NCBI GenBank assembly: GCA_023375785.1
Contig: SZWC01000100.1
Location: forward strand, 142,235-206,234
Direction: 5' to 3'
DNA: 64,000 nucleotides
Source: Penium margaritaceum
Lineage: Eukaryota; Streptophyta; Zygnematophyceae; Desmidiales; Peniaceae
Made by a program: the position numbers and the translations under genes. Below, in pieces: positions 48,496 to 61,500 of the stretch (within the stretch, counting starts at the first letter, position 1; each line of letters opens with the position of its first letter). The notes under the pieces are model-generated. The model saw only the letters and a program-made list of their open reading frames with translations. It was not told the DNA's origin and made no database searches.

Positions 48496-48770
48496 GGCAC
48501 GCTTGCTCACACATTCCCTGGCTTGTTCCACCTTTCTCTGGCTCGCTCCACATTTATCTGGCTTGCTCTATCTTTGTCTAGCTTGCTCCACCTTTCCTAC
48601 GCTTGTTCCACGTTTCTCTGGCTTGCTTCACCGTTCCCTGGCTTGCTCCACCATTCTCTGGCTTGCTCCACCTTTCTATGGCTTGCTTCACTATTCTCTG
48701 GATTTCTCCACCTTTCTCTTTCATGCTTGCTCACAAATTTGAGGGCATGCTTGTCACACATTCGCTGGCT
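48496..48770. repeat. variant motif GCTTGCTCACACATTCGCTG, copy group 2
   Basis: Copies at 48496-48521 and 48721-48770 flank normal units. With a neighbouring short-unit variant (GGCTTGCCT at 45243 and 48278, 3035 bp apart) this marks a ~3.03-kb higher-order repeat between about 45.0 and 48.9 kb. Confidence 0.75.
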
Positions 48771-49719
48771 GTCTCTGGCTTGCTCAACCTTTCCCTGGCT
48801 TGTTTCACCTTTCTCTGGCTTGCCCCACCTTTCTCTGGCTTGCTCCACCTTTCCATTTTCTTGCTCCACCATTCATTGCCTTTTCCCACCTTTCTCTTGC
48901 TTGCTTGACCGTGTTCTACCTTGCTCCACTGTTCTCTAGCTTGTTCCACTTTTCCCTGGTTTAATCAACCTTTTTCAGGCTTGGTCCATCTTTCTCTAGC
49001 TTGCTCCACCTTTCTCTGGCTTGCTTCACCTTTCTGTTTCTTGCTCCACCTTTCTCTGGAATGTTCCTCCTTTCCCTGGCTTGCTTCACCTTCCTCTGGT
49101 TTGCTTCACCTTTCCCTGGCTTGCTCCACCTATCTCTGGCTTGCTTCACCTTCCTCTGGCTTGATCCACGTTTCTCAGGATTGCTCCACCTTTCTCTGGC
49201 TTTCTCCACCTTTCTCTAGCTTGCTCCGCTGTTGTCTGAATTGATCCATATTTCACTATCTAGTTCCACTTTTCTTTGGCTTGCTCCACCTTTCTCTGGC
49301 TTGCTCCACCGTTCTCTGACTTGCTCCACCTTTCTCTAGCTTAATTCAACTTTCCCTGTCTTGCTCAACCTTTCTCAGGCTTGCTCCACCTTTCTCGGGC
49401 TTGCTCCACCTTTCGCTGGCTTGCTCAACCTTTCTATGGCTTTCTCCACCGTTCCCTGGCTTGCTCCACCATTCTTTGGCGTGCTCAACCTTTATCTGGC
49501 TTGCTCCACCTTTTCCTGGCTTGCTCCACCTTTATCTGTCTTGCTCCACCTTTCTATGGCTTGCTCCACCCTTATCTGGCTTGCTCCACCGTTCTCTCCC
49601 TTGCTCTACCTTTCTCTGGCTTGCTCCACCGTTCTCTAACTTGCTCAATTGTTCTCTGGCTTGTTCCACCTTGCCCTCGTTTCCTCCACCTTTCTCTGGC
49701 TTGCTCCGCCTTTCTCTGC

Positions 49720-50022
49720 TTTATTTTTTTTCTTTTGGCTTTTAAGATGGTCCAGGCAGAAAATCCCTCACACCGGGCTCCCTTCTGGATGTTGCTACCT
49801 TGGTGACTGTTTGATCCGCTCAGCTTGGGTCCGATTCAGCGTCGGCATTTTTGGCGGCCGAGATTCCATCCTAGATGGCCTTGCCTCAATCACGTCATTT
49901 GGCTTTTGCCGGCCTCTTAACCTCAAGTCACGAGCCATTGGTCATGCTTCCAAGGTCAATGGGGGGAGCCCCCTGAAAATGGGGGACTCCGGTGCACCGG
50001 TAACGACTGCCCTCAAGTATTG
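49720..50022 (-). other. ~300-bp non-minisatellite island 1, retroposon-like
   Basis: A unique-looking insert inside the minisatellite. A T-rich run at its left becomes an A-rich 3' tail on the minus strand, as expected for a retroposed sequence such as a SINE. It holds a CCCCCTGAAAATGGGGG stem-loop and a CCGGTGCACCGG palindrome at its other end. No clear Pol III A/B boxes and no protein match are recognised. Confidence 0.55.
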
Positions 50023-51713
50023 TCCTCTGGTTTTCTCCACCTTTCCCTGGCTTCCTCTACGTCTCTCTGGCTTGCTCCGCCTTTCTCTGGCTTGCTCCAC
50101 CTTTCTCTGGCTTGCTCTTCCTTTCTCTCGCTTACTTTACTGTTCTCTTGCTTGCTCCATCGTTCTCTGGCTTTCTCCACCTTTCTCAGACTTGCTTCAC
50201 CTTTCCCTGCCTTGCTCCATCTTTCTCTGGCTTAATCCATCTTTCACAGGCTTGCTCCACCGTTCTCTGGCTTGCTCCACCATTATCTGGCTTGCTCCAC
50301 CTTTCTATTGCTTGCTCCACCTTTCTCTTGCTTGCTCGACTGTTCTATTGCTTGTTCCAATGTTTCTGGCTTGCTCCGCCGTTCTCTGTCTTGCTCTACC
50401 TTTCTCTCTCTTGCTCCACCTTTCCTTGGCGTACTCCACCTTTCTCTAGCTTGCTCCACCTTTCTCTGGCTTGCTCCACCATTCTCTGGCTTGCTCCTCC
50501 CTTTTGCTTCCTTGCTTCATCTTTCTCTGGCTAGCTCCACCTTTCCCTAGCTTGCTCCACCTTTCTCTGGCTTGCTCCACCATTCTCTGGCTTGATCCCC
50601 CCATTCTCTGGCTTGCTCCAACTTTCTCTGGCTTTTTCAACTTTTATCTGGCTTGCTCCACCTTTCTCTGGCTTGCTGAACTGTTCTCTGGCTTGCTCCA
50701 CGTTTCTCTGGCTTGTTCCACCGTTCTCTGGCCTGCTCCACTTTTCTCTGGCTTGCGCCAGGGTTCTCTGGCTTGCTCCACCTTGCTCTGGATTGCTCCA
50801 CCGTTCTCTTGCTTGCTCCACCTTTGTCTAGGTTGCTCCACCTTTCCCTGGCGTGCTCCACCTTTCTCTGTCCTGCTGCATGTTTTCCTATCTTGCTCCA
50901 CCTTTCTCTAGCTTAATGCATCTTTCTCTGGCTTGCTCAAGCTTTCTCTGGCTTGGTCCACCTTTCTGTGGCTTAGTCCGTCGGTCTCTGTCTTGCTCTT
51001 TCTTTCTTTGGCTTGCTCCACCTCTCTCTGGCTTGCTCCACCATTCTCAGACTTGCTCCAGCTTTCTCTGGTTTGTACCACCTTTCCCTGGCTTGCTCCA
51101 CCTTTCTATGGCTTGCTCCACCGTTCCCTGGCTTGCTCCACCATTCTTTGGTGTGCTCCACCTTTATATGGCTTGCTCCAGCTTCCCCTGGCTTGCTCCA
51201 CCTTTCTCTTGCTTGGTCCATCTTTCCCTCGCTTGCTCCACCTTTCTCTGGATTCCTCCACATTTCTCTAGCTTGCTCTACTGTTCTGTGTCTTGTTCCA
51301 CCTTCTTCTGGTTTACTCCTCCTTTCTCTGGCTTTCTCCATCTTTCTCTAGCTTGCTCCACCTTTCCCTGGCTTACTCCACATTTCTGTGGCTTGCTCCT
51401 CCTTTCTCTGGGATGCTCCTCCTTTTTCTGGCTTGCTCAACATTCCTCTGGTTTGCTCCACCTTTCCTTGGCTTGACCTACCTCTCTCTGGCTTGCTCCA
51501 CCTTTCTCTGGCTTGCTCCACCATTCTTTAGCTTGCTCCACTGTTCTCCGGCTTGTTCCACCTTTCCCTTGTTTGCTCCGCCTTTCTCTGGCTTGTTCCA
51601 TAATTCTTTAACTTGCTCCACCTTTTCCTGGCTTGCTCCACCTTCTGTGGCTTGCTCCACCTTTCCCTGGCATACTCCTCCTTTTCCTGGCTTGCTCCAC
51701 CTTTCTCTGGTTT

Positions 51714-52004
51714 GTTTTTTTCTTTTTTTTTGGTGGTTTTTAAGATGGTCCAGGCAGAAAATCCCTCCCAACCGGCACCGTTCCGGACGCTGCTACTTTG
51801 GTGACTATTTGATCCGCTCAGCTGGGTCCGATTTGGCGTCGGCGTGTTCGGTGGCCGAGGTTCCATCCTAGATGGTTTTTCCTCAGTCACGTCATTCGGC
51901 TCTTGCCGGCTTCTTCACCTCGCGTCACAAGCCACTGGTCAATGCGGGGAACCCCCTGACAATAGGGGACTCTGGTGCACTGGTAACGACTGCCCTCGCA
52001 TACA
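51714..52004 (-). other. island 2 (second copy)
   Basis: Same island as at 49720-50022 with scattered substitutions; T-run, stem-loop region and flanking variant units are conserved. Confidence 0.85.
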
Positions 52005-53854
52005 GTTCTGTGGTTTTCTCCACCTTTCCATAGCTTCCTCTACCTCTCTCTGGCTTGCTCCGCCTTTTTCTGGCTTGCTCCACGTTTCTCTGGCTTGCTC
52101 TACCTTTCTATGGCTTGTTATACCGTACTCTCGCTTGCTCTATCGTTCTCTGGCTGTATCCACCTTTCTCAGACTTGCTCCACCTTTCCCTTGCTTGCTC
52201 CACCTTTCTCCAGCTTACTCCATCTTTCTCTGGCTTGCTCCACCGTTCTCTGGCTTGCTTCACCTTTCTATGGCTTGCTCCACCTTTCTCTGGCTTGCTC
52301 CACCATTCTCTGGCTTGCTCCACCTTTCTATGGCTTGCTCCACCTTTCTCTGGCTTGTTCCACCGTTCTCTGGCTTGTTCCACCATTTCTGGCTTGCTCC
52401 GCTGTTCGCTGTCTTGATCTAACTTTCTCTCTCTTACTCTACCATTCCTTGGCGTGCTCCACCTTTCTATAGCTTGCTCCACCTTTATCTGGCTTGCTCC
52501 ACCATTCTCTGGCTTGCTCTTCCCTTTCTCTTCCTTGCTTCACCTTTCTCTGGCTAGCTCCACCTTTCCATAGCTTGGTCCACCTTTCTCTGGCTTGCTC
52601 CACCATTCTCTGGCTTGCTCCCCCGTTCTCTGGCTTGCTCCAGCTTTTTCTGGCTTTTTCCACTTTTATCTGGCTTGCTCCACCTTTCTCTGGCTTGCTG
52701 AACTGTTCTCTGGCTTGCTCCACGTTTCTCTGGCTTGTTCCACCGTTCTCTGGCTTGCTCCACCTTTTTCTGGCTTTTTCCACTTTTATCTGGCTTGCTC
52801 CACCTTTCTCTGGCTTGCTGAACTGTTCTCTGGCTTGCTCCACGTTTCTCTGGCTTGTTCCACCGTTCTCTGGCCTGCTCCACTTTTCTCTGGCTTGTGC
52901 CAGTGTTCTCTGGCTTGCTTCGCCTTGCTCTGGATTACTCCACCATTCTCTTGCTTGCTCCACCTTTGTCTAGCTTGCTCCACCTTTCCCTGGCGTGCTC
53001 CACCTTTCTCTGTCCTGCTGCATGTTTTCCTATCTTGCTCCACCTTTCTCTAGCTTGATGCATCTTTCTCTGGCTTTCTCAAGCTTTCTCTGGCTTGGTC
53101 CACCTTTCTGTGGCTTGGTCCGCTGGTCTCTGTCTTGCTCTTTCTTTCTTTGGCTTGCTCCACCTCTCTCTGGCTTGCTCCACCATTCTCAGACTTGCTC
53201 CAGCTTTCTCTGGTTTGTACCACCTTTCCCTGGCTTGATCCACCTTTCTATGGCTTGCTCCACCGTTCCCTGGCTTGCTCCACCATTCCTTGGCGTGCTT
53301 CACCTTTATATGGCTTGCTCCAGCTTCCCCTGGCTTGCTCCACCTTTCTCTTGCTTGGTCCATCTTTCCCTCGCTTGCTCCACCTTTCTCTGGATTCCTC
53401 CACATTTCTCTAGCTTGCTCTACTGTTCTGTGGCTTGTTCCACCATCTTCTGGTCTACTCCTACTTTCTCTGGCTTTCTCCATCTTTCTCTAGCTTGCTC
53501 CACCTTTCCCTGGCTTACTTCACATTTCTGTGGCTTGCTTCACCTTTCTCTGGGATGCTCCTCCTTTTTCTGGCTTTCTCAACATTCCTCTGGTTTGCTC
53601 CACCTTTCATTGGCTTGATCTACCTCTCTCTGGCTTGCTCCACCTTTCTCTGGCTTGCTCCACCGTTCTCTAGCTTGCTCCACTGTTCTCTGGCTTGTTC
53701 CACCTTTCCCTTGTTTGCTCCGCCTTTCTCTGGTTTGCTCCATAATTCTTTAACTTGCTCCACCTTTTCCTGGCTTGCTCCACCTTTCTGTTGCTTGCTC
53801 CACCTTTCCCTGGCATACTCCTTCTTTTCCTGGCTTGCTCCACCTTTCTCTGGT

Positions 53855-54147
53855 TGTTTTTTTCTTTTTTTTTGGTGGTTTTTAAGATTGTCCAGGCAGA
53901 AAATCCCTCCCAACCGGCTCCCTTCCGGAAGCTGCTACCTTGGTGACTATTTGATCCGCTCAGCTGGGTCCGATTTGGCGTCGGCGTGCTCGGTGGCCAA
54001 GGTTCCATGCTAGATCGTTTTTCCTCAGTCACGTCATTCGGCTCTTGCCGGCCTCTTCACCTCGTGTCACAAGCCATTGGTCAATGCGGGGAACCCCCTG
54101 AAAATGGGGGACTCCGGTGCACTGGTAATGACTGCCCTCGCATACAG
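53855..54147 (-). other. island 3 (third copy)
   Basis: Third copy, closest by eye to island 2: both share the ATACAGTTCTGTGG right junction. Confidence 0.85.
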
Positions 54148-55993
54148 TTCTGTGGTTTTCTCCACCTTTCCACAGCTTCCTCTACCTCTCTCTGGCTTGC
54201 TCCGCCTTTTTCTGGCTTGCTCCACGTTTCTCGGCTTGCTCTACCTTTTTATGGCTTGTTATACCGTTCTCTCGCTTTCTCTTTCGTTCTCTGGCTGTAT
54301 CCACCTTTCTCCGACTTACTCCACCTTTCCCTTGCTTGCTCCACCTTTCTCCAGCTTACTCCATCTTTCTCTGGCTTGCTCCACCGTTCTCTGGCTTGCT
54401 CCACCATTCTCTGGCTTGCTCCACCTTTCTATGGCTTGCTCCACCTTTCTCTGGCTTGTTCCACCGGTCTCTGGCTTGTTCCACCATTTCTGGCTTGCTC
54501 CGCTGTTCGCTGTGTTGCTCTAACTTTCTCTCTCTTACTCTACCATTCCTTGGCGTGCTCCACCTTTCTCTTGCTTGCTCCACCTTTATCTGGCTTGCTC
54601 CACCATTCTCTGGCTTGCTCCTCCCTTTCTCTTCCTTGCTTCACCTTTCTCTGGCTAGCTCCATCTTTCCATAGTTTGGTCCACCTTTCTCTGGCTTGCT
54701 CCACCATTCTCTGGCTTGCTCCCCCGTTCTCTGGCTTGCTCCAGCTTTTTCTGGCTTTTTCCACTTTTATCTGGCTTGCTCCACCTTTCTCTGGCTTGCT
54801 GAACTGTTCTCTGGCTTGCTCCACCTTTCTCTGGCTTGCTCCACCGTTCTCTGGCTTGCTCCACCATTCTCTGGCTTGCTCCCCCGTTCTCTGGCTTGCT
54901 CCAGCTTTTTCTGGCTTTTTCCACTTTTATCTGGCTTGCTCCACCTTTCTCTGGCTTGCTGAACTGTTCTCTGGCTTGCTCCACGTTTCTCTGGCTTGTT
55001 CCACCGTTCTCTGGCCTGCTCCACTTTTGTCTGGCTTGCGCCAGGGTTCTCTGGCTTGCTCCACCTTGCTCTGGATTGCTCCACCTTTCTCTTGCTTGCT
55101 CCACCTTTATCTAGCTTGCTCCACCTTTCCGTGGCTTGCTCCACCTTTCTCTGGCCTGCTGCATGTTTTACTATCTTGCTCCACCTTTCTCTAGCTTGAT
55201 GCATCTTTCTCTGGCTTGCTCAAGCTTTCTCTGGCTTGGTCCACCTTTCTGTGGCTTGGTCCGCCGTTCTCTGTCTTGCTTTTTCTTTCTTTGGCTTGCT
55301 CCACCTTTCTCTGGCTTGCTCCACCATTCTCAGATTTGCTCCAGCTTTCTCTGGTTTGTACCACCTTTCCCTGGCTTGCTCCACCTTTCTATGGCTTGCT
55401 CCACCGTTCCCTGGCTTGCTCCACCATTCTTTGGCGTGCTCCACCTTTATATGGCTTGCTCTAGCCTCCCCTGGCTTGCTCCACCTTTCTCTTGCTTGCT
55501 CCACCTTCCCTCTCTTGCTCCACCTTTCTCTGGATTACCCTACATTTCTCTAGCTTGCTCTACTGTTCTGTGGCTTGTTCCACCTTCGTCTGGTCTACTC
55601 CTCCTTTCTCTGGCTTTCTCCATCTTTCTCTAGCTTGCTCCACCTTTCCCTGGCTTACTCCACCTTTCTGTTGCTTGCTCCACCTTTCTCTGGGATGCTC
55701 CTCCTTTTTCTGGCTTGCTCAACATTCCTCTGGTTTGCTCCACCTTTCCTTGGCTTGATCTACCTCTCTCTGGCTTGCTCCACCTTTCTCTGGCTTGCTC
55801 CACCGTTCTCTAGCTTGCTCCACTGTTCTCTGGCTTGTTCCACCTTTCCCTTGTTTGCTCCACCTTTCTCTGGCTTGCTCCATAATTCTTTAACTTGCTC
55901 CACCTTTTCCTGGCTTGCTCCACCTTCTGTGGCTTGCTCCACCTTTCCCTGGCATACTCCTTTTCCTGGCTTGCTCCACCTTTCTCTCGTTTG

Positions 55994-56280
55994 CCTTTTT
56001 TTGTGTGGTGGTTTTTAAGATGGTCCAGGCAGAAAATCCCTCCCACCCGGCTCCCTTCCGGAAGCTGCTACCTTGGTGTCTATTTGATCCGCTCAGCTTG
56101 GGTCGGATTCGGCGTTGGCGTGTTCGGTGGCCGAGGTTCCATCCTAGATGGGATTTCCTCAGTCACATCATTCGGCTCTTGCCGGCCTCTTCACCTCGCG
56201 TCACGAGCAATTGGTCAATGCGGGGAGCCCCCTGACAATGGGGGACTCCGGTGCACTGGTAATGACTGCCCTTGCGTACG
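55994..56280 (-). other. island 4 (fourth copy)
   Basis: Fourth copy with a shorter T-run. No fifth island follows although the minisatellite continues, so the higher-order repeat ends in the next ~2 kb. Confidence 0.85.
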
Positions 56281-58304
56281 GTTCTCTGGTTTTCTCCACC
56301 TTTCCCTGGCTTCCTCTACCTCCCTCTGGCTTGCTCCGCCTTTTTCTGGCTTGCTCCACCTTTCTCTGGCTTGCTCTACCTTTCTATGGCTTGTTATACC
56401 GCTCTCTCACTTGCTCCATCGTTCTCTGGCTGTATCCACCTTTCTCAGACTTGCTCCACCTTTCCCTGGCTTGCTCCACCTTTCTCCCACTTACTCCATC
56501 TTTCTCTGACTTGCTCCACCGTTCTCTTGCTTGCTCAACCATTCTCTGGCTTGCTTCACCTTTCTATGGCTTGCTTCACCTTTCTCTGGCTTACTCCACC
56601 TTTCTCTGGCTTGTTCCACTGTTTCTGACTTGCTCCACCGTTTTCTGTCTTGCTCTACCTTTCTCTCTCTTACTCCACCTTTCATTGGCGTTTACCACCA
56701 TTCTCTAGCTTGCTCCATCTTTCTCTGGCTTGCTCCACCATTCTCTGGCTTGCTCCACCGTTCTCTTCCTTGCTTCACCTTTCTCATGCTAGCTCCACCT
56801 TTCCCTAGCTTGCTCCACCTTTCCCTGGCTTGCTCCAATATTCTCTGGCTTGCTCCCCCCTTCTCTGGCTTGCACCACCTTTCTCTGGCGTTTTCCACCT
56901 TTATCTGGCTTGCTCCACCTTTCTCTGGCTTCCTTCACTGCTCCCTGGCTTGCTCCACTTTTCTCTGGCTTGTTCCACTGTTCTCTGGCCTACTCCATTT
57001 TTCTGTGGCTTGCGCCAGGGTTCTCTGGATTGCTCCACCTTGCTCTGGATTGCTCCACCTTTCTCTTTCTTGCTCCACCTTTTTCTAGCTTGCTCCACCT
57101 TTCCCTTGCTTGCTGCACCTTTCTTTGGCTCGCTCCATGTTTTTCTATCTTTCTCCACCTTTCTGTAGCTTGCTGCATCTTTCTCCGGCTTGCTCAAGCT
57201 TTCCCTAGCTTGGTCCACCTTTCTCTGGCTTGGTCCACCCTTCTCTGTCTTCCTCTTCTTTCCTTTGGCTTGCTTCACCTTTCTCTGGCTTGCTCCACCA
57301 TTCTCAGACTTGCTCCACCTTTCTGTGGTTTTTAGCACATTTCCCTGGCTTGCTCCACCTTTCTATGGCTTTCCCCATCGTTCCCTGGCTTGCTGCACCA
57401 TTCTTTGGCGTGCTCCACCTTTATCTGGCTTGCTCCAGCTTCCCCTGGCTGGCTCCACCTTTCTCTTGCTTGCTCCACCTTTCTCTGGCTTGCTCCACCT
57501 TTCTCTGGATTGCTCCACCTTTCTCTAGCTTGCTCCACTGTTCTCTATCTTGTTCCACCTTCCTCTGGTTTGCTCCTCCTTTCTCTGGCTTTCTCCGTCT
57601 TTCTCTAGCTTGCTCCACCCAACCCTGGCTTACTCCACCTTTGTGTGGCTTGCTCCACCTTTCTCTGGAATGCTTCTCCTTTTTCTGGCTTGCTCAACAT
57701 TCCTCTGGTTTGCTCCACCTTTCCCTGGCTTGATCTACCTCTCTCTGGCTTGCTCCACCTTTCTCTGGCTTGCTCCACCTTTCTCTGGCTTCTTCCACAT
57801 TTCTCTGGCTTGCTCCACCTTTCTCTAGCTTGCTGCACAATTATCTGACGTGCTCCACCTTTCTCTATCTTGCTCAACCTTTCTCAGGCTTGCTCCACCT
57901 TTCTCTGGCTTTCTCTACCGTTCTTTGGCTTGCTCCACTGTTCTCTGGCTTGCTCCACTGTTCTCTGGCTTACTTCACTGTTTTCTGGCTTGCTTCAGCG
58001 GTCTCTGCCTTGCTCCACCTTTCTTTGGCTTGCTCAACCTGTCGCTCACTTGCTCCACCGTTCTCTGACCTGCTCCACCTTTTCCCGTCTTGCTCGACTG
58101 TTCGCTGGTTTGTACCACTGTTCCCTGGCTTGTTCCACCATTACTGGCTTGCCCCACTGTTGTCTGGCTTGCTCTACCTTTATCTGGCTTGGTCCATCTT
58201 TTCCAGGCTTCCTCCACCTATCTCTGGCTTGCACCACCATTTCTGGCTTGCTCTACCTTTCTCTGGCTTGCTTCATCTTTCTCTGGCTTTCTCCACCTTT
58301 ATCT

Positions 58305-58579
58305 AGCATCCTTGCTCATACATTCACTGGATTGCTCCAAATTTTTCGAAATTGCTCCACATTTCTCTGGCTTCATCTATCTTTTTCTAGCTTTTTCCAC
58401 CTTTCCCTGGCTTGCTTCACCTTTCTCTGGCTTGCTCAAGTGTTCTATGGCTTTCTCCACCATGCTCTGGCTTGCTCCACCTTTCTCTGGCATGCTTCAC
58501 CTTTCTATTGCTTTCTCCAAATTTCTCTGGCATGCTTGCTCACACATTTGCTGGCACGCTTGCTCACACATTCGCTGGC
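58305..58579. repeat. variant motif GCTTGCTCACACATTCGCTG, copy group 3
   Basis: Copies at 58305-58330 and 58529-58579, the second a tandem pair, resume the pattern seen at 45.5 and 48.5-48.8 kb after the island-bearing repeats. Confidence 0.8.
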
Positions 58580-61500
58580 TTTCTCTGGCTCGCTCCACCT
58601 TTATCTGGCTTGCTCCACCTTTCCCTGGCTTGCTCCACCTTTCTTTGGCTTTCTCCACTATTCTCTGCCTCGATCCAACTTTCTCTGGACTGCTCCACCA
58701 TTCTCTAGCTTGCTCCACTGTTCTCTGGCTTGTTCCACCTTTCCCTCGTTTGCTCCACCTTTCTCTGGCTTGCTCCATATTTCTCTGTCTTGCTCCACCT
58801 TTCCCTGGCTTGCTCCACCTTTCCATGATTTTCTCCATCTTGCTCTGGCATGCTCCTCCTTTTCTTTGGCTTTCTATACCTTCCTCTGGTTTTCTCCACC
58901 TTTCCTTGGCTTGCTCTACTTCTATCTGGCTTGCTCTACCTTTCTCTGGCTTGCTGCACCCTTCTCTGGCTTGTTGCACCTTCCTAAGGAAGGCTTTCTC
59001 TAGCTTGATCCACCATTCTCTGACTTGCTCCACCATTCTCTGACTTGCTCCACCATTCTCTGGCTTGCTCCACATTTCTCAGGCTTGCTCCAACTTTCTC
59101 TCGCTTGATCTACCATTCTCTCGCTTGCTCCATCGCTCTCTGGCTTGATCCACCATTCTTAGGCTAGATCCACCTTTCCCTTGCTTGCTCCACCTTTCTC
59201 TGGCGTACTCCACCTTCCCCTGGCTTGCTCTACCTTTGTCTGGCTTGATCCACCTTTCTCTGGCCGACTCCATCTTTCTCGTGCTCACTCCACCGTTCTC
59301 TGTCTTGTTCCTCCATTCTCTGGCTTGCTCTACCTTTCATTGGCTTGCTCCACCTTTCTCTGGATCGATCCATCTTTACTTGGCTTGCGCCACCTTTGTC
59401 TGGCTTGCTCCACCGTTCTCTAAATTGTTCCACCATTTCTTGCTTGCTCAACGTGTTTGGCTTGCTCCACCTTTCTCTTGCTTGCTCCACCTTTCCTTGG
59501 CTTGCTCCACTTTTCTCTGGCTTGTTTCACTGTTCTTTGCCTTGCTCCATCATTCCCTGGCTTGCTCAACCTTTCTTTGCCTTGCTTCACCTTTCTCTGG
59601 CTAGCTCCACCTTTCCCTAGCTTGCTCCACCTTTTTCTTTCTTGCTCCACCATTCTCTGGCTTGCTCTCCCATTCTCTGGCTTGCTCCACCTTTCTCTGG
59701 CTTGCTCCACCTTTCTCTGTCTTTCTCCACCTTTCTCTGGCTTTCTCCACCTTTCTCTGGCGTGCTCCACCGTTCTCTAGCTTGCTGCACTGTTCTCTTG
59801 CTTGCTTCACCGTTCTTTGGCCTGCTGAACTTTTCTTTGTCTTGCTCCACCTTTTGTTTGCTTGCTCCACCTTTCTATGGCTTGCTCCATCTTTCTCTGG
59901 CCTGCTCCACCTTTCCCTGGATTGCTCCACCTTTCTCTGCCTTGCTCTTCTTTCCCTGGATTGCTCCAATATTTTCTTACCTACTCCACCTTTCTTTGGC
60001 TTGCTCCATCGTTCTCTGGTTTGCTCCACCTTTCTCTGGCTTGCTGCACCTTTCTTTGCCTTGCTCCACCTTTCTTTGGCGTGCTCCACCTTTCTCTGGC
60101 TTGCTCCACCTATCTCAGTTTGCTCCACCTTTCTCTGGCTTACTCCACTTTTCCCTGGCTTGCTCCACCTTTCTCTGGCTTGCCCCACCTTTTTCTGGAT
60201 TGCTTCATTACTATCTCACTTGCTCCACCTTTTTCTGGCTTGCTCCATCTTTCTCTGGCTTGCTCCACGTTTCTCTGGCTTCCTTGACCATTCTCAGGCT
60301 TGCTCCACCAATGTGTGGGTTGCTCTTGCGTTCTATGGCTTACTCATTCTTTCTCTGGCTTAATCCACCTTTCCTGGATTGCTACACCTTTGTTTGGCCT
60401 GCTCCACCATTCTCTAGACTGCTTCACCTTTCCCTGGCTTGATCCACCTTTCTCTGGCTTGCTCCATCTTTCCTTAGCTTGCTCCACCTTTCTCTGGCTT
60501 GTTCTACCTTTCTTTGGTTTGCTCTACCTTTCTTTGGCTTGCTACACCTTTCTCTGGCTTGTTTCACCTTTCCCGGGCTTGCTCCACATTTCCCTGGCTT
60601 GCTCCACCTGTCTCTCGCTTGCTCCACCTTTCTCTGGCGGGCTCCACCTTTCCCTGAAATGCTCCACCTTTCTATGGGTTGCTCCACCATTCCATGGTTT
60701 GCTCCACCTTTCTTTGACGTACTCCACCTCTGTCTGGCTTGCTCCACCTTTCCCTGGCTTGATCGACCTTTCTCTGGCTGGCTCCACCTTTCTCTGGCTT
60801 TCTTAACCTGTCTCCAGCTTGCTCCACCGTTCTCTGCCTTTCTACACATTTCTTTGGCTTGCTCCACCATTCTCTAGGTTGCTCCATTGTTCTCTGGCTT
60901 GTTCCACCTTTCCCTCGTTTGCTCCACTTTTCTCTGGCTTGCCCCATCTTTCTGTATCTTGCTGCATCTTTCCCTGGCTTGCTCCACCTTTCCGTGGCTT
61001 GCTCCTTCTTGATCTGGCATGCTCCTCCTTTTCTTGGCTTTCTCCACCTTCCTCTGGTTTGCTCCACCTTTCCATGGCTTGCTCCACCTCTATCTGGCAT
61101 ACACTACCTTTCTCTGGCTTGCTGCACCTTTCTCTGGCTTGCTCCACCATTCTCTAACTTGCTCCATCATTCTCAGACTTGCTCCACCATTCTCTGGATT
61201 GCTCCACCTTTCTCAGGCTTGCTCCACCTTTCTTTGGCTTGCTCTACCGTTCTCTCGCTTGGTCCATTGTTCTCTGGCTATATCCACCTTTCTCTTGCTT
61301 GATCCACCTTTATCTGGCCTACTCCATCTTATTCTGGCGTACTCTACCGTTCTCTGGCTTGCTCCACCATTCTCTGGCTTGCTCTACCTTTCTGTGGCTT
61401 GCTGCACCTTTCTCTGGCTTGTTCCACCTTTCCCTAGCTTGCCCCACCATTCTCTGGCTTGTTCCACCTTTCTCAGGCTTGCTCAACCTCTCTGTGGCTT

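Larger units (their letters stand above)
49720..58100. repeat. 2.0-2.14 kb higher-order repeat, four copies, each with one island
   Basis: The island word AAGAT(G/T)GTCCAGGCAGAAAA starts at 49744, 51742, 53884 and 56017, giving periods of 1998, 2142 and 2133 bp. Between islands the same string of variant units recurs, for example CTGGCTTTTTCCAC at 52651/52771 and 54751/54911. Copies differ by local gains: that segment is repeated after 120 bp in copy 2 and after 160 bp in copy 3. Confidence 0.9.

Noticed and set aside
49720-50022. The island as a protein-coding exon
   Set aside because: No frame is conserved among the four copies in a way that beats the DNA similarity, and an A-rich tail fits a retroposed non-coding sequence better.
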